A stretch of DNA of 64,000 nt from Devosia sp. (GCF_028290625.1 NZ_JAQGJM010000044.1:1-64000), one strand, 5' to 3'. Positions 17,009 to 25,924 are shown, counted from the stretch's first letter. The notes: generated by a model not told the origin, from the letters alone. Translations and numbers: made by a program.

Positions 17009-17047
17009 ACCGCGCGGCGCCCCCCGGTGCCGCGCGGTTTTTCTTTT
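17009..17047 (+). terminator. Intrinsic terminator of rpmB
   Basis: The ACCGCGCGGC and GCCGCGCGGT arms are followed by TTTTTCTTTT. The stem is long and GC-rich, so it is likely efficient. Confidence 0.9.
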
Positions 17048-17048
17048 G

Positions 17049-17163
17049 CCTCACCTCGCCCCTTCGGGGAGAGGTCGGCGCGCAGCGCCGGGTGAGGGGC
17101 CTTCCTTCTGCACTGCATCTAGTGAAGCCCCTCACCCTAACCCTCTCCCGAAGGGGCGAGGGG
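17049..17163. repeat. RIME-like palindromic repeat
   Basis: A left unit (CTCGCCCCTTCGGGGAGAGG) and a right inverted unit (CCTCTCCCGAAGGGGCGAGG) are separated by GGTGAGGGGC and GCCCCTCACC half-palindromes. Related elements occur at 24,062 and 36,567. This resembles the rhizobial RIME family of intergenic elements. Confidence 0.75.
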
Positions 17164-17259
17164 ACGACTTCCCACTCTGGTGCAAAACCCTTGCGCCTGT
17201 TAATGAACGCTTCCCGCCCCGGTCTTTTGCTGGACAGCGGATAACTGAGGTACATTCTG

Positions 17260-17946
17260 ATGTTCACTCGCCTCCTGGCGGCTATTGCCGCCATGGTCGT
17301 GGTCGTTGCCGCGTCCAACGTGCTCGTGCTGTTCCCGCTGCAGGTGCAGCTTGGCCCGGTCAACCTGGCCGATCTGTTGACCTGGGGCGCCTTCACCTTC
17401 CCCTTTGCCTTCCTCGTCACCGACCTGACCAACCGCTTCGACGGAGCCCGTAGTGCCCGCCTCGTGGTCTTGGTGGGCTTTCTCGTCGGCCTCGGCCTGT
17501 CCTTCTACCTCAGCTATCACCCACTGCCCTGGAACCCCGAGGGCACGCCAGCCACCACCCAGCGCATCGCGCTCGCGTCGGCCGCCGCCTTCGTCACCGG
17601 CCAATTGCTCGACATCGCGGTGTTCTCGCGCCTGCGCGCCAGCCGCGCCTGGTTCCTGCCGCCTCTGGCCGGCTCGCTGTTCGGATCGGTGATCGATACG
17701 ACGATCTTCTTCACCATCGCCTTCGCCCCCACCCTAGCCGGCGTTGACGCACTCTTCGGCCTGGCTGATGGCTCCTTGGGCTTCCCCGCCCCCTGGCTCG
17801 GCATCGGCCCCGAAGTCCCCCTCTGGACTTCGCTCGCCACCGGCGACTTCCTCGTCAAGTTCCTCGCGGCTGTACTGCTGCTGGCGCCCTATCGCGCGCT
17901 AATGGGTAAGCTCATGCCTCGACCGGCGACGACGGCGCGGGCGTAA
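17260..17946 (+). CDS. yhhQ: Queuosine precursor transporter (YhhQ/VUT family)
   Basis: This 228-residue inner-membrane protein has six or so hydrophobic segments and the family motifs NLADLLTWGAFTFPFAFLVTDLTNR (about 35-59) and GSVIDTTIFF near 145-155. YhhQ proteins import preQ0/preQ1 for tRNA queuosine synthesis. GAGG lies eight bases before the ATG at 17,260. I saw no preQ1 riboswitch upstream; the upstream DNA is mostly a RIME-like repeat. No queuosine-synthesis gene is adjacent. Confidence 0.9.
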   Translation: MFTRLLAAIAAMVVVVAASNVLVLFPLQVQLGPVNLADLLTWGAFTFPFAFLVTDLTNRFDGARSARLVVLVGFLVGLGLSFYLSYHPLPWNPEGTPATTQRIALASAAAFVTGQLLDIAVFSRLRASRAWFLPPLAGSLFGSVIDTTIFFTIAFAPTLAGVDALFGLADGSLGFPAPWLGIGPEVPLWTSLATGDFLVKFLAAVLLLAPYRALMGKLMPRPATTARA

Positions 17947-17992
17947 GCCGACAGAGGCGGCGCTTGGAGTGGCCCTGCACTCACCCCACCCA

Positions 17993-18079
17993 CCGTCCTT
18001 CCCGCGGACTTGATCCGCGGGCCACTCTCAACGCGGCACAAGCGGCAAGTGGTCCCCGGATCAAGTCCGGGGACAGTGC
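17993..18079. repeat. Paired GGACTTGATCC-type hairpins
   Basis: CCCGCGGACTTGATCCGCGGG is followed after about 30 bases by a second hairpin, CCCCGGATCAAGTCCGGGG. They sit between two converging genes and belong to the same palindrome family as those at 2351 and 37,938. Confidence 0.75.
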
Positions 18080-18100
18080 GGTGTTTGTTTAGCTATTCGC

Positions 18101-19090
18101 TCAATCTGCTAGAGCAAACTCGAGGAGCAAATTCCGCTCCCAATCATTGAAATTGTTGTCCGACCCAATCACGATCCGCGTCTCCCCATCCGGCGCAGTG
18201 TGCACCGCCACCTGCTCCATATTATCGATCGCCCCGCCACTCGCCTGCAGCAGCACCTCACCCTTCATCAGGTTCCCCGGCCGCACGTCAGCTGCCGGCA
18301 CCAGCCGCAGCGTCATGGTGAAAGCGAGAAACGACACCCCCCGCTCCAGCACCAGCAAATCCCCATTCGGCAAAAACGCACAATCGGTCGGGTTCACATC
18401 CGGGCTCGATTGATAGCTCAGCGGCCCCTTGTCGTTCTGCCCCAGGAGCCACGCTACGTGCTGGCCGTCATCGTCGATCACGCCCTCGGTCAGCAGCAGC
18501 GTCGAGCCGGCAATCGGGGAGCCATCCGGCGCGATACACACCGCTTCCAGCGATTCGTTGGTGCGCGTATCGGTCAGCCATTTGGGGATTTCGATTTCCT
18601 TGGCCGCCCCGCCCGGCACGCCATCCGTCAACGCAAATTCCGCCACCCGCGTCAGATGCTCGAACCCGACCCGCACTGCCACCGGCACGCCATCGCGAAC
18701 CACCGCGGCAATCGCCTCGGCATCGCGGCTATACTGCCGCGGCAGCGGCGCGCCCTTGGAATTCTGGATCGGCTCGATGCGTACGCCGATAAAGCCGAAC
18801 AGCCGTCCGGCCTCGTCATACGCCAATTGCCCGGACACGAAATTGCCCCGGTCCGACACCATGGCCACCTTCTGATCGGTGCCCGTAACGGCCAGCCCCG
18901 ACAGCCCGCCAAACGTATCGTCCTGGCTCACCATGGCGATACCGCCGCGCCAGATCAACTTGTCGACCTGCCCGTCCAGCGCCACGCCGCGAAAATCGGT
19001 GATCTGCACCGCCCCGACTGTCAGCTCCGCCGCATCGGCCCGGCAAATCGCCAGGCCGACAAGCGCCAGCGCGACAGCGCCGCGGATCAT
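18101..19090 (-). CDS. Phytase-like (esterase-like) domain exported protein
   Basis: This 329-residue protein has a signal peptide (GAVALALVGLAICRADA, cleavage near 21) and a beta-propeller-like phytase-like domain. Motifs include FGGLSGLAV, MVSDRGNF, RDAEAIAA, NESLEAV and DNNFNDWERNLLLEF. The family is periplasmic or secreted; activity on phosphate esters is suggested by name but not proven. Its ATG overlaps the cobT stop (ATGA), so it is the last gene of the cobS-methyltransferase-cobT transcription unit. That position gives no clear link to cobalamin. Confidence 0.88.
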   Translation of the reverse strand: MIRGAVALALVGLAICRADAAELTVGAVQITDFRGVALDGQVDKLIWRGGIAMVSQDDTFGGLSGLAVTGTDQKVAMVSDRGNFVSGQLAYDEAGRLFGFIGVRIEPIQNSKGAPLPRQYSRDAEAIAAVVRDGVPVAVRVGFEHLTRVAEFALTDGVPGGAAKEIEIPKWLTDTRTNESLEAVCIAPDGSPIAGSTLLLTEGVIDDDGQHVAWLLGQNDKGPLSYQSSPDVNPTDCAFLPNGDLLVLERGVSFLAFTMTLRLVPAADVRPGNLMKGEVLLQASGGAIDNMEQVAVHTAPDGETRIVIGSDNNFNDWERNLLLEFALAD

Positions 19091-20976
19091 CCGCGCCGTC
19101 CCCGTCGCATCTGGGCCGGCGGTTCCTCATCGAACAGCGAGGCCAATTCGTCGGTCAGCGCCCCGCCCAATTCCTCAGCGTCCAGCAGCGTCACCGCGCG
19201 GCGATAATACCGCGTCACGTCGTGCCCGATGCCCACCGCCACCAACTGGATCGGCGAGCGCGTCTCGATATCCTCGATCACCTGCCGCAAATGGGCTTCG
19301 AGGTAATTGCCAGCGTTCACCGATTGGGTGCTGTCATCTACCGGCGCACCATCGGAAATCACCATCAGGATCCGCCGGCTTTCCGGGCGCGCCATCAGCC
19401 GCTTGCGCGCCCATTCCAGCGCTTCGCCGTCGATATTTTCCTTGAGCAGCCCCTCGCGCATCATCAGGCCCAGATTGCGCCGCGCATGCCGCCACGGCTC
19501 GTCGGCCGCCTTGTAGATGATGTGACGCACGTCGTTGACGCGCCCCGGATTGGCCGGCCGATTGGCCTCCAGCCACGCCTCGCGGCTCTTGCCGCCCTTC
19601 CACGCGCGCGTGGTGAAGCCGAGGATTTCCACCTTGACCCCGCACCGCTCCAGCGTGCGCGCCAAAATATCACCGCAGATCGCCGCAATGGTGATCGGCC
19701 GCCCGCGCATCGAGCCCGAATTGTCGATCAGCAGCGTCACGATGGTATCGCGGAAATCGGTGTCGTTCTCCACCTTGAACGACAAAGCCTGCATCGGATC
19801 GGTGACCACGCGGGTCAGCCGCGCCGTGTCCAGCAGGCCCTCTTCCAGGTCGAACTGCCACGAACGGTTTTGTTTCGCCATCAGCCGCCGCTGCAGCTTG
19901 TTGGCCAGCCGCGCGACCGCGCCCGCCAGGTTCTCCAACTGCTTGTCCAGCAGCGCCCGCAACTGGTCGAGTTCCTCGGGCGGGCACAGTTCGCTCGCCT
20001 TGACGATCTCGTCGAACTTCTGCGTGAAGATCTTGTAGTTGAACTGATTGCTGAGCTGCGTGCCGCCGTCCTTGGCCGGCGGCGGCATCGGCGCGTCCTC
20101 GCCCGCTTCGGACGCTGCGTCCTCGTCGGTGTCGGCCATGTCGCTGTCGATGCCGTCGACGTCACCGGTTTCCTCGGTGTCGCCGGCGCTCTCGTCCTGT
20201 TCAGAATCCGACTGCTCGTTCTCGCCTTCGCCCTGCTCCGGCGACTGGTCTGAACCCTCGGCCTGGTCCGGCTCCTGGTCGTCCCCGTTTTCCTCGTCCG
20301 AGGCGTCAGGGTCTTCCATTTCGCTTTCGGGCATCAGGTTCAGGTCGCGCAGCAGCGCCTTCGCGACGCGCGAGAAGTCGTCCTGATCCTCGAACCGGGT
20401 CATCAACTTATCGAGCGACTCGCCGCCCTTTTCTTCGATTTCGGCCCGCCACAGATCGACCAGCTTGTGCCCCGATGGCGGCACCGGCACGCCCGCCAGC
20501 TTCTCCCGCAGCAACAGGCCCAGCGCCTCGGCGATCGGCGCATCGCCGCGATCGTTCACTTCGGCAAAATTGGCGCGGAACAGGCGGTCTTCCAGCATTT
20601 CCCCGATATTGCCAACCATTCCGGGCATGCGCACACAGCCCAGGGCCTCGACCCGCGCCTGCTCCAGCGCGTCGAACGCCGCTCGCGCCATCGGATCGAT
20701 CGGCGAGCGCTTGCGGTGCGTATCGGGATCGTGGCTGGCCAGCCGCATCGCCATAGCGTCGCCCTGCCCGCGTGCGACAGCAATGTCGCGCTTGGTCGGC
20801 AGCCGCGGCAGGTTCGCCAGCCGCGCCTTGTCGCTGGTCAATAGCGGCCGGTCGGCGGTGAAGGTCACTTCCAGGTCCGGCTTGCCGCCAATGGCGCGCA
20901 CGGTCGCCCCCATGGCGGATTTGAACGCCTGGGTCTGGTCTGGCTTATTGGCTTTGTTGCGCGGTGGCTGTGCCAT
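19087..20976 (-). CDS. cobT: Cobaltochelatase subunit CobT
   Basis: This is a 629-residue subunit of the aerobic cobaltochelatase CobNST, which inserts cobalt into hydrogenobyrinate diamide. The N-terminal helical domain is followed by a long acidic linker at about 215-305, rich in Asp, Glu and Ser. A von Willebrand A-type domain carries the metal-ion adhesion motif DNSGS at 418-422. The acidic linker is typical of CobT and BchD-like subunits. Its partner CobS lies upstream, separated only by a methyltransferase gene. CobN is not in this window. The long opposite-strand frames are shadows. Confidence 0.96.
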   Translation of the reverse strand: MAQPPRNKANKPDQTQAFKSAMGATVRAIGGKPDLEVTFTADRPLLTSDKARLANLPRLPTKRDIAVARGQGDAMAMRLASHDPDTHRKRSPIDPMARAAFDALEQARVEALGCVRMPGMVGNIGEMLEDRLFRANFAEVNDRGDAPIAEALGLLLREKLAGVPVPPSGHKLVDLWRAEIEEKGGESLDKLMTRFEDQDDFSRVAKALLRDLNLMPESEMEDPDASDEENGDDQEPDQAEGSDQSPEQGEGENEQSDSEQDESAGDTEETGDVDGIDSDMADTDEDAASEAGEDAPMPPPAKDGGTQLSNQFNYKIFTQKFDEIVKASELCPPEELDQLRALLDKQLENLAGAVARLANKLQRRLMAKQNRSWQFDLEEGLLDTARLTRVVTDPMQALSFKVENDTDFRDTIVTLLIDNSGSMRGRPITIAAICGDILARTLERCGVKVEILGFTTRAWKGGKSREAWLEANRPANPGRVNDVRHIIYKAADEPWRHARRNLGLMMREGLLKENIDGEALEWARKRLMARPESRRILMVISDGAPVDDSTQSVNAGNYLEAHLRQVIEDIETRSPIQLVAVGIGHDVTRYYRRAVTLLDAEELGGALTDELASLFDEEPPAQMRRGRRG

Positions 20977-20990
20977 GAAAAAACGTCCGG

Positions 20991-21731
20991 CTAGAGGTTG
21001 GTCTGCGGCACATGTGCTGCCATCAGCAGCAGCATGGGACGCACGATTTCGTCGGCGAGGCCAGGATTGGCCTCAAGGTCGGCAGCGGTTGGGCTCCATT
21101 CGTCCATGGCATCGACAACAAAGCCAGCCCGCACCAGAGCATTCACCATTGTGGAGATCTTGCGGTGATATTTGACGATGCCGTCGACCACCCAATCGGT
21201 CACCCGCTCGCCCTCGCGCGCATAGTCGCTCAGCGCAAACACCCGATAGCCTTCGCCATCGCTGAGCCATTCGGGATTGCCGCGCGCAGCGAAAATCGGA
21301 TGCTCGGTGGAAAACACGAACGAGCCGCCCGGCACCAGAGCCGCCTTGATCCGAGCGCACAACGCATCGAAATCGGCCAGATAATGCACCGCCAGCGACG
21401 AATAGATCAGCTCGAACTTGCCCTGCGGCTGGTAAGTCTCGAGATCCGCCTGCTCATAGACAATTGGCAATCCCGGCCCACGCTCCTGCGCACTCGCCAG
21501 CATCTTGCTCGACAGATCCACGCCAACGACTTCGGCCGCGCCCTGCTCCACCGCCCAGCGGCAGAACGCCCCGAACCCGCAGCCCAAGTCGAGCACCCGC
21601 GCACCGTTCAGCCCCGGCAGCATATCCCCGAGCGACGGCCATTCGGGGGCGCCAGCCAGTCCCATGCGCGAACGCGGAAACTGGCTGTAACCCTCGAAAA
21701 ATGCCTGATCGTCATAGATATTCTGGGCCAC
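20991..21731 (-). CDS. Class I SAM-dependent methyltransferase
   Basis: This 246-residue soluble methyltransferase has a complete SAM-binding motif I (VLDLGCGFGAFCRW, about 46-59), the acidic residue of motif II (VVGVDLS) and the UbiE-like SSLAVHYLADF. The substrate is unknown. It lies between cobS and cobT in the same direction with only 14 bp to cobT. It may be a passenger, or modify a corrinoid-related or unrelated small molecule. A palindromic repeat separates it from cobS. Confidence 0.9.
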   Translation of the reverse strand: MAQNIYDDQAFFEGYSQFPRSRMGLAGAPEWPSLGDMLPGLNGARVLDLGCGFGAFCRWAVEQGAAEVVGVDLSSKMLASAQERGPGLPIVYEQADLETYQPQGKFELIYSSLAVHYLADFDALCARIKAALVPGGSFVFSTEHPIFAARGNPEWLSDGEGYRVFALSDYAREGERVTDWVVDGIVKYHRKISTMVNALVRAGFVVDAMDEWSPTAADLEANPGLADEIVRPMLLLMAAHVPQTNL

Positions 21732-21776
21732 GGTGCCATCCGGTGCGGAAGCACCTCGCTTCCAGTCTCCACGGAG

Positions 21777-21851
21777 TCATTCCCGCGAAGGCGGGAACCC
21801 CTGTTTGCTTGAGCATCCCAAAACGGAGGTTCCCGCCTTCGCGGGAATGAC
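21777..21851. repeat. Palindromic extragenic repeat pair
   Basis: Two inverted copies of TCATTCCCGCGAAGGCGGGAA, trimmed at one end, enclose about 30 bases. It is the same family as at 5401. It lies inside the cob transcription unit, where such hairpins can protect upstream mRNA from 3' decay. Confidence 0.8.
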
Positions 21852-21863
21852 CCGGTGGGTAAT

Positions 21864-22844
21864 TTAGACCGCGACCGCCAGGTTCGCCGACGACTCGGGA
21901 AGGTCTTCCCCAAACACGCGCTGATAGAACTCGGCCACCACCGGGCGTTCCAGCTCGTCGCACTTGTTCAGGAACGTCAGGCGGAACGAAAACCCGATAT
22001 CGCCGAAGATCTCGGCATTTTCGGCCCAGGTGATCACCGTACGCGGGCTCATCACCGTCGACAGGTCGCCGTTGATGAAGGCCGAGCGCGTCAGGTCCGC
22101 GAGACGCACCATGTTCGAGACGGTCTTCTTGCCCTTGTCATTGGCCGCATAGCTCTTGGCCTTGGCCAGGACGATGCCGACTTCCTTGTCATGCGGCAGG
22201 TAGTTCAGCGTCGTCACCAGGCTCCAGCGGTCCATCTGGCCCTGGTTGATCTGCTGGGTGCCGTGATAGAGGCCCGACGTATCGCCCAGGCCGATCGTAT
22301 TGGTGGTCGAGAACAGCCGGAACGCCGGATGGGGCACGATGACGCGGTTCTGGTCGAGCAGCGTCAGCCGGCCCGCCACTTCCAGCACGCGCTGGATCAC
22401 GAACATCACGTCCGGGCGGCCGGCGTCGTATTCGTCGAACACCAGCGCCACATTGTTCTGCACCGCCCACGGCAAAATGCCGTCGCGGAATTCGGTAATC
22501 TGCTTGCCGTCCTTGAGAACGATCGCGTCCTTGCCGACGAGATCGATACGCGACACATGGCTGTCGAGGTTCACGCGCACCATCGGCCAGTTCAGCCGCG
22601 CGGCGACCTGCTCGATATGCGTCGATTTACCGGTGCCGTGATAGCCCTGCACCATGACGCGGCGGTTGTAGGCAAAGCCTGCCAGGATCGCCAAAGTGGT
22701 GTTGCGGTCGAACAGGTAATCCGGATCGAGCGGCGGCACATGGGAAGTGCGCTCGGCATAGCCGCGCACCACCATGTCGGTATCGATCCCAAACAGGTCG
22801 CGGGCCTTGTAGTCGGTGTCGGGCAGGTTGGTAAATTCGCTCAT
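21864..22844 (-). CDS. cobS: Cobaltochelatase AAA+ subunit CobS
   Basis: This 326-residue AAA+ ATPase forms the motor ring with CobT. Walker A GYHGTGKST is at 67-75. Walker B ALVFDEYDAG is near 131-140. FRLFSTTNTIG near 172-182 carries the sensor-1 Asn. The starting segment (FTNLPDTDYKARDLFGIDTDM) is typical. It precedes the methyltransferase gene and cobT, and follows the J-domain gene; this order is common in Hyphomicrobiales. Confidence 0.97.
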   Translation of the reverse strand: MSEFTNLPDTDYKARDLFGIDTDMVVRGYAERTSHVPPLDPDYLFDRNTTLAILAGFAYNRRVMVQGYHGTGKSTHIEQVAARLNWPMVRVNLDSHVSRIDLVGKDAIVLKDGKQITEFRDGILPWAVQNNVALVFDEYDAGRPDVMFVIQRVLEVAGRLTLLDQNRVIVPHPAFRLFSTTNTIGLGDTSGLYHGTQQINQGQMDRWSLVTTLNYLPHDKEVGIVLAKAKSYAANDKGKKTVSNMVRLADLTRSAFINGDLSTVMSPRTVITWAENAEIFGDIGFSFRLTFLNKCDELERPVVAEFYQRVFGEDLPESSANLAVAV

Positions 22845-22963
22845 GGCAGGGCTCTTGGCAGCAAGGACTTAAGGGCGGGGGGACAGACGAAAGTGCGGGC
22901 TCTATAGCAGCAATGTGACGGCCGGGGTAGCCGGTGACACGCATAACTCGGTGGCTTCAATGA

Positions 22964-23083
22964 CACGCCCTCGTGGTTCGAGGGCTGAAGCGCACCTCAC
23001 CATGAGGTCTGTTGATAATGAGTACCCAGTAGCCCTCATGGTGAGGTGCGAGTTCTTCACGAGCCTCGAACCACGGGGGCGTG
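22964..23083. repeat. 120-bp double-stem palindrome
   Basis: The outer arms CACGCCCTCGTGGTTCGAGG and a near-perfect inverted partner pair over about 20 bp. The inner arms GCACCTCACCATGAGG and CCTCATGGTGAGGTGC pair perfectly over 16 bp. The single outer mismatch is a T-G pair in plus-strand sense. It abuts the 3' end of the J-domain gene (stop at 23,091) and is probably a miniature palindromic element. Confidence 0.8.
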
Positions 23084-23090
23084 GCAACAT

Positions 23091-23720
23091 CTACTTCGCG
23101 ACGAAGCCGGCCTTTTTGAGATGCGCATAGGCCGCAATAACGGCACGCAGGCGATCCTCGGACGACTTGTCGCCGCCATTGGCATCGGGATGGTGCAGCT
23201 TGACCAGCGTCTTGTAGGCCTTCTTGATCTCTTCGGACTTGGCCTGGCCCAGAATGCCCATGGTTTCCAGCGCACGCCGGTCCTGCTCATGCAGCGGCCG
23301 CGAGCGTTCCTCAGCCGGCTTCTGTGCCTGCCGATGCCTATACTTGGCGAACACGCCGAACGGATCGCCATATTTGTCGCCGCTTCCGAGCCCTGCCGTC
23401 TTGGCGGTCGCGGACTTGCGCGCCCCGGCCTGTCCGGTCGCAAAGCTGGTGCGGGCCTCGGGCTGGGGTGGCGTATGCAGCGCTTCGTCCAGCGCCTCCT
23501 TGTCCATCCCGGCAAAGAAGTTGAAGGTTGCATTGTACTGGCGCACATGCTCGAGGCAGTAGTTGAAATACTCCCCTGCACTGCGACTACCCTTGGGCGC
23601 CTTGTGCGTGGCCGGCTTCTCGCATCCGTCCCAATCGCACGTAATGGCCGCGGGTTCGGGTTTTACGTCGCGACGCGACCGGATACGGATATTATCGAAG
23701 AGCTTGGAATCGGATTTCAT
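23091..23720 (-). CDS. J-domain (DnaJ-like) protein
   Basis: This 209-residue cytoplasmic co-chaperone-like protein has a C-terminal J domain (about 148-209) and the HPD tripeptide at 177-179. Residues 25-65 hold conserved Cys and His (CDWDGCEKPATHKAP then YCLEHV) that could bind zinc. There is no Gly/Phe region or classical DnaJ zinc finger, so it is not DnaJ itself. The next gene downstream is cobS, a conserved alphaproteobacterial neighbourhood. It is divergent from bolA. Confidence 0.93.
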   Translation of the reverse strand: MKSDSKLFDNIRIRSRRDVKPEPAAITCDWDGCEKPATHKAPKGSRSAGEYFNYCLEHVRQYNATFNFFAGMDKEALDEALHTPPQPEARTSFATGQAGARKSATAKTAGLGSGDKYGDPFGVFAKYRHRQAQKPAEERSRPLHEQDRRALETMGILGQAKSEEIKKAYKTLVKLHHPDANGGDKSSEDRLRAVIAAYAHLKKAGFVAK

Positions 23721-23765
23721 TGCGCCTAGCTACTTGCTCAAATTTACTCAACAGATCGCCAAACC

Positions 23766-24056
23766 ATGTCCATGACAGACACAATCACTGACAAGCTGAC
23801 CCGGGCGTTTATGCCCACTCATCTCGAAGTCATCGACGAATCCCAACAGCACCACGGTCATTCCGGGTGGCGGGAGGGTGGTGAAACCCATTTTCGTGTC
23901 AGAATCGCGACCCGCCATCTTGAGGGCAAGTCGCGCGTGGCGCAACACCGCGCCGTCATGGAAACACTCGACGCCGAACTCAAAGCCAGCGTCCACGCCC
24001 TCGCCATCGAGGTTTTGCCCGTCGATGGCCCGTTCGAATTGCCTACCGCCGTCTAG
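23766..24056 (+). CDS. bolA: BolA family protein
   Basis: This 96-residue cytoplasmic protein has the BolA fold. Typical pieces are LEVIDESQQHHGH (about 20-32) with the conserved His cluster, then ETHFRVRI and LEGKSRVAQHRAVMETL. BolA proteins pair with monothiol glutaredoxins in iron-sulfur cluster handling; the specific role here is inference. A second possible ATG is two codons inside. It is divergent from the J-domain gene. Confidence 0.94.
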   Translation: MSMTDTITDKLTRAFMPTHLEVIDESQQHHGHSGWREGGETHFRVRIATRHLEGKSRVAQHRAVMETLDAELKASVHALAIEVLPVDGPFELPTAV

Positions 24057-24061
24057 TTCTT

Positions 24062-24216
24062 TCTCCCTCGCCCCTTGTGGGAGAGGGACAGAAATTCTGC
24101 GTCCAGCAGAATTTCAGGGTGAGGGGTGCTGCGCCCTCCATACACTCAAGGCCTGCGGGGGTATAGCACCCCTCATCCGCCCTTCGGGCACCTTCTCCCA
24201 CAAGGGGAGAAGGTAA
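24062..24216. repeat. RIME-like palindromic repeat
   Basis: CTCGCCCCTTGTGGGAGAGG at the left and CTTCTCCCACAAGGGGAGAAGG at the right are inverted copies, and GAAATTCTGC faces GCAGAATTTC. It fills the whole gap between the converging bolA and aroB genes. It belongs to the same family as at 36,567. Confidence 0.8.
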
Positions 24217-24222
24217 GGCAGA

Positions 24223-25335
24223 TCAACCGCGCATATCATCCAAAAACCCGCTCACCGCAACCGGGTCCACGCCCTTCTCGATAAACGCCTTCCCGATCCC
24301 GCGCGTCAAAATGAACGTCAGCGCCCCGCGCGAGACCTTCTTGTCCTGCGCGATCGCCGCCATCAATGTCTCGGTGCTGCCGAGCGTACCCGGAATGTCA
24401 CCCAATATAGTGGGCAGGCCGCTCTTTTTCAAATGCGCCACGATCCGCCCGGTATCCTGGCTCGGCGCCAGCCCCAGCCGGGCCGAAAAGCCGTGCGCAA
24501 GCACCATGCCGATGGCCACGCCCTCGCCATGCAGCAGCCGGTCGCCATAGCCGGTGTCTTTTTCCAGCGCATGCCCGAACGTATGCCCCAGATTGAGCAA
24601 CGCACGTACACCCAACTCCTTCTCGTCCTCGATGACGACGCGCGCCTTGTGCAGGCAGCAGCGCGCAATCGCTTCGCCCCGCGCCGGTCCACCCGCAAAA
24701 ATCTCTGCCTGGTTTTCTTCCAGCCAGAAGAAAAAGTCCTCGTCGTCGATCAGCCCGTATTTGACGACCTCGGCATACCCCGCCGCGAACTGCCGCGCAT
24801 CGAGGCTATTGAGCGTCGACAGGTCCGCCAGCACCAGTTTTGGCTGGTGGAACGCCCCAATCAAATTCTTGCCATGCGGCGAATTGATCCCGGTCTTGCC
24901 ACCGACCGAAGAATCCACCTGCGCTAGCAGCGACGTCGGCATCTGCACGAAATCCATGCCCCGTCGGGTGATTGATGCCGCAAACCCCGCCAGATCCCCG
25001 ATCACCCCGCCGCCCAGAGCGATCACCAGATCGCCCCGCTCCAGCTTGGCCGCCAGCAGCCCCTCGACTGCGGTCTGCAAATGCGCGAACGACTTGGTGC
25101 TCTCCCCGGCCGGCAAGATAATCTCGGAATGTCCCAGCCCCGCCGCATCCAGCGATGCCAGCAGCCGCGGCAATTGCGCCTTGGCGACGTTCTCGTCAGT
25201 GATGATGCCGTAGCGCCGCCCCGGAAACCGCTCCGCCAGGATCGCGCCCGCATCATCGAGCAGTCGGTCGCCGATCAAAATATCATAAGCCCGCTCACCA
25301 AGCGCAACGTGAACGGTATGGGCAATCTCAGCCAT
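24223..25335 (-). CDS. aroB: 3-dehydroquinate synthase
   Basis: This 370-residue NAD- and metal-dependent enzyme converts DAHP to 3-dehydroquinate, step two of the shikimate pathway. NAD-binding GGGVIGDLAGFAAS is near 108-121. The metal-site motif GYAEVVKYGLI and the His-rich LLNLGHTFGHALEK and LHGEGVAIGM segments are present. ATG at 25,335 is preferred, although the codon before it is TTG. It follows aroK by ten bases, forming the usual aroKB operon. Confidence 0.97.
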   Translation of the reverse strand: MAEIAHTVHVALGERAYDILIGDRLLDDAGAILAERFPGRRYGIITDENVAKAQLPRLLASLDAAGLGHSEIILPAGESTKSFAHLQTAVEGLLAAKLERGDLVIALGGGVIGDLAGFAASITRRGMDFVQMPTSLLAQVDSSVGGKTGINSPHGKNLIGAFHQPKLVLADLSTLNSLDARQFAAGYAEVVKYGLIDDEDFFFWLEENQAEIFAGGPARGEAIARCCLHKARVVIEDEKELGVRALLNLGHTFGHALEKDTGYGDRLLHGEGVAIGMVLAHGFSARLGLAPSQDTGRIVAHLKKSGLPTILGDIPGTLGSTETLMAAIAQDKKVSRGALTFILTRGIGKAFIEKGVDPVAVSGFLDDMRG

Positions 25336-25345
25336 CAAGAATCTT

Positions 25346-25924
25346 TCAGCTTTGGAGATGAGCGAGAACCGCCTCGATCAGATCGGCCGCCACCACGTCC
25401 TGCGGCACATCGCGCGACACCACGGTCACATCGGCCTCGGCATAGATCGGATAGCGATCCTCGATCAGTTTTTGCAATGTCGCCCGTGGATTGGCGGTCT
25501 TCAGCAGCGGCCGGTTGGAGCGCCGCGACACCCGCTGGAACAGCAGGTCGAAATCCGCCTTGATCCACACCGACACCGCGCCCGCCTTGACCTGCGCCCG
25601 CGTCTCGGGACTGACGAAGGCGCCACCACCCGTGGCCAGCACAATATCGCGATCCTTGAGCACCCGCGTGATCACTCGCGTTTCGCCGGCGCGGAATTCA
25701 GGTTCCCCGCGCTGCTCGAAAATCTCGGGGATCGTCATCTGCGCGGCTTTTTCGATTTCGTCATCGCTGTCGAGAAAGGTGCGGCCCAATTGGCTGGCCA
25801 GCCGCCGTCCCACCGTGGTCTTGCCGGCGCCCATCATCCCGACCAGCACCAGGGGTCGCCCATCCAGCAAGTCGATCAGGTCTTGGGCACGCGCGTGGCG
25901 CTCTGCCGTGTCGGGTCTGCTCAC
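25346..25924 (-). CDS. aroK: Shikimate kinase
   Basis: This 192-residue cytoplasmic kinase phosphorylates shikimate with ATP. The P-loop GMMGAGKT is at 29-36. The shikimate-binding Asp lies in FLDSDDEIE (about 50-58) and a Gly-rich GGGAFVS follows. The lid arginine lies in RRSNRPLL near 137-144. It is the first gene of aroK-aroB and is divergent from the small membrane gene, with structured repeat copy 3 in the intergenic region. Confidence 0.97.
   Translation of the reverse strand: MSRPDTAERHARAQDLIDLLDGRPLVLVGMMGAGKTTVGRRLASQLGRTFLDSDDEIEKAAQMTIPEIFEQRGEPEFRAGETRVITRVLKDRDIVLATGGGAFVSPETRAQVKAGAVSVWIKADFDLLFQRVSRRSNRPLLKTANPRATLQKLIEDRYPIYAEADVTVVSRDVPQDVVAADLIEAVLAHLQS

Noticed and set aside
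17164..17259. Possible preQ1 riboswitch before the queuosine-precursor transporter gene
   Set aside because: The short leader shows no preQ1-I-type hairpin plus A-rich tail and no other known preQ1 pattern that I can recognise.
23023..23091. Part of a CRISPR array (repeated CCTCATGGTGAGG units)
   Set aside because: The units are inverted, not direct, and occur only twice; it is a palindrome. No regularly spaced direct repeats with spacers were found anywhere.
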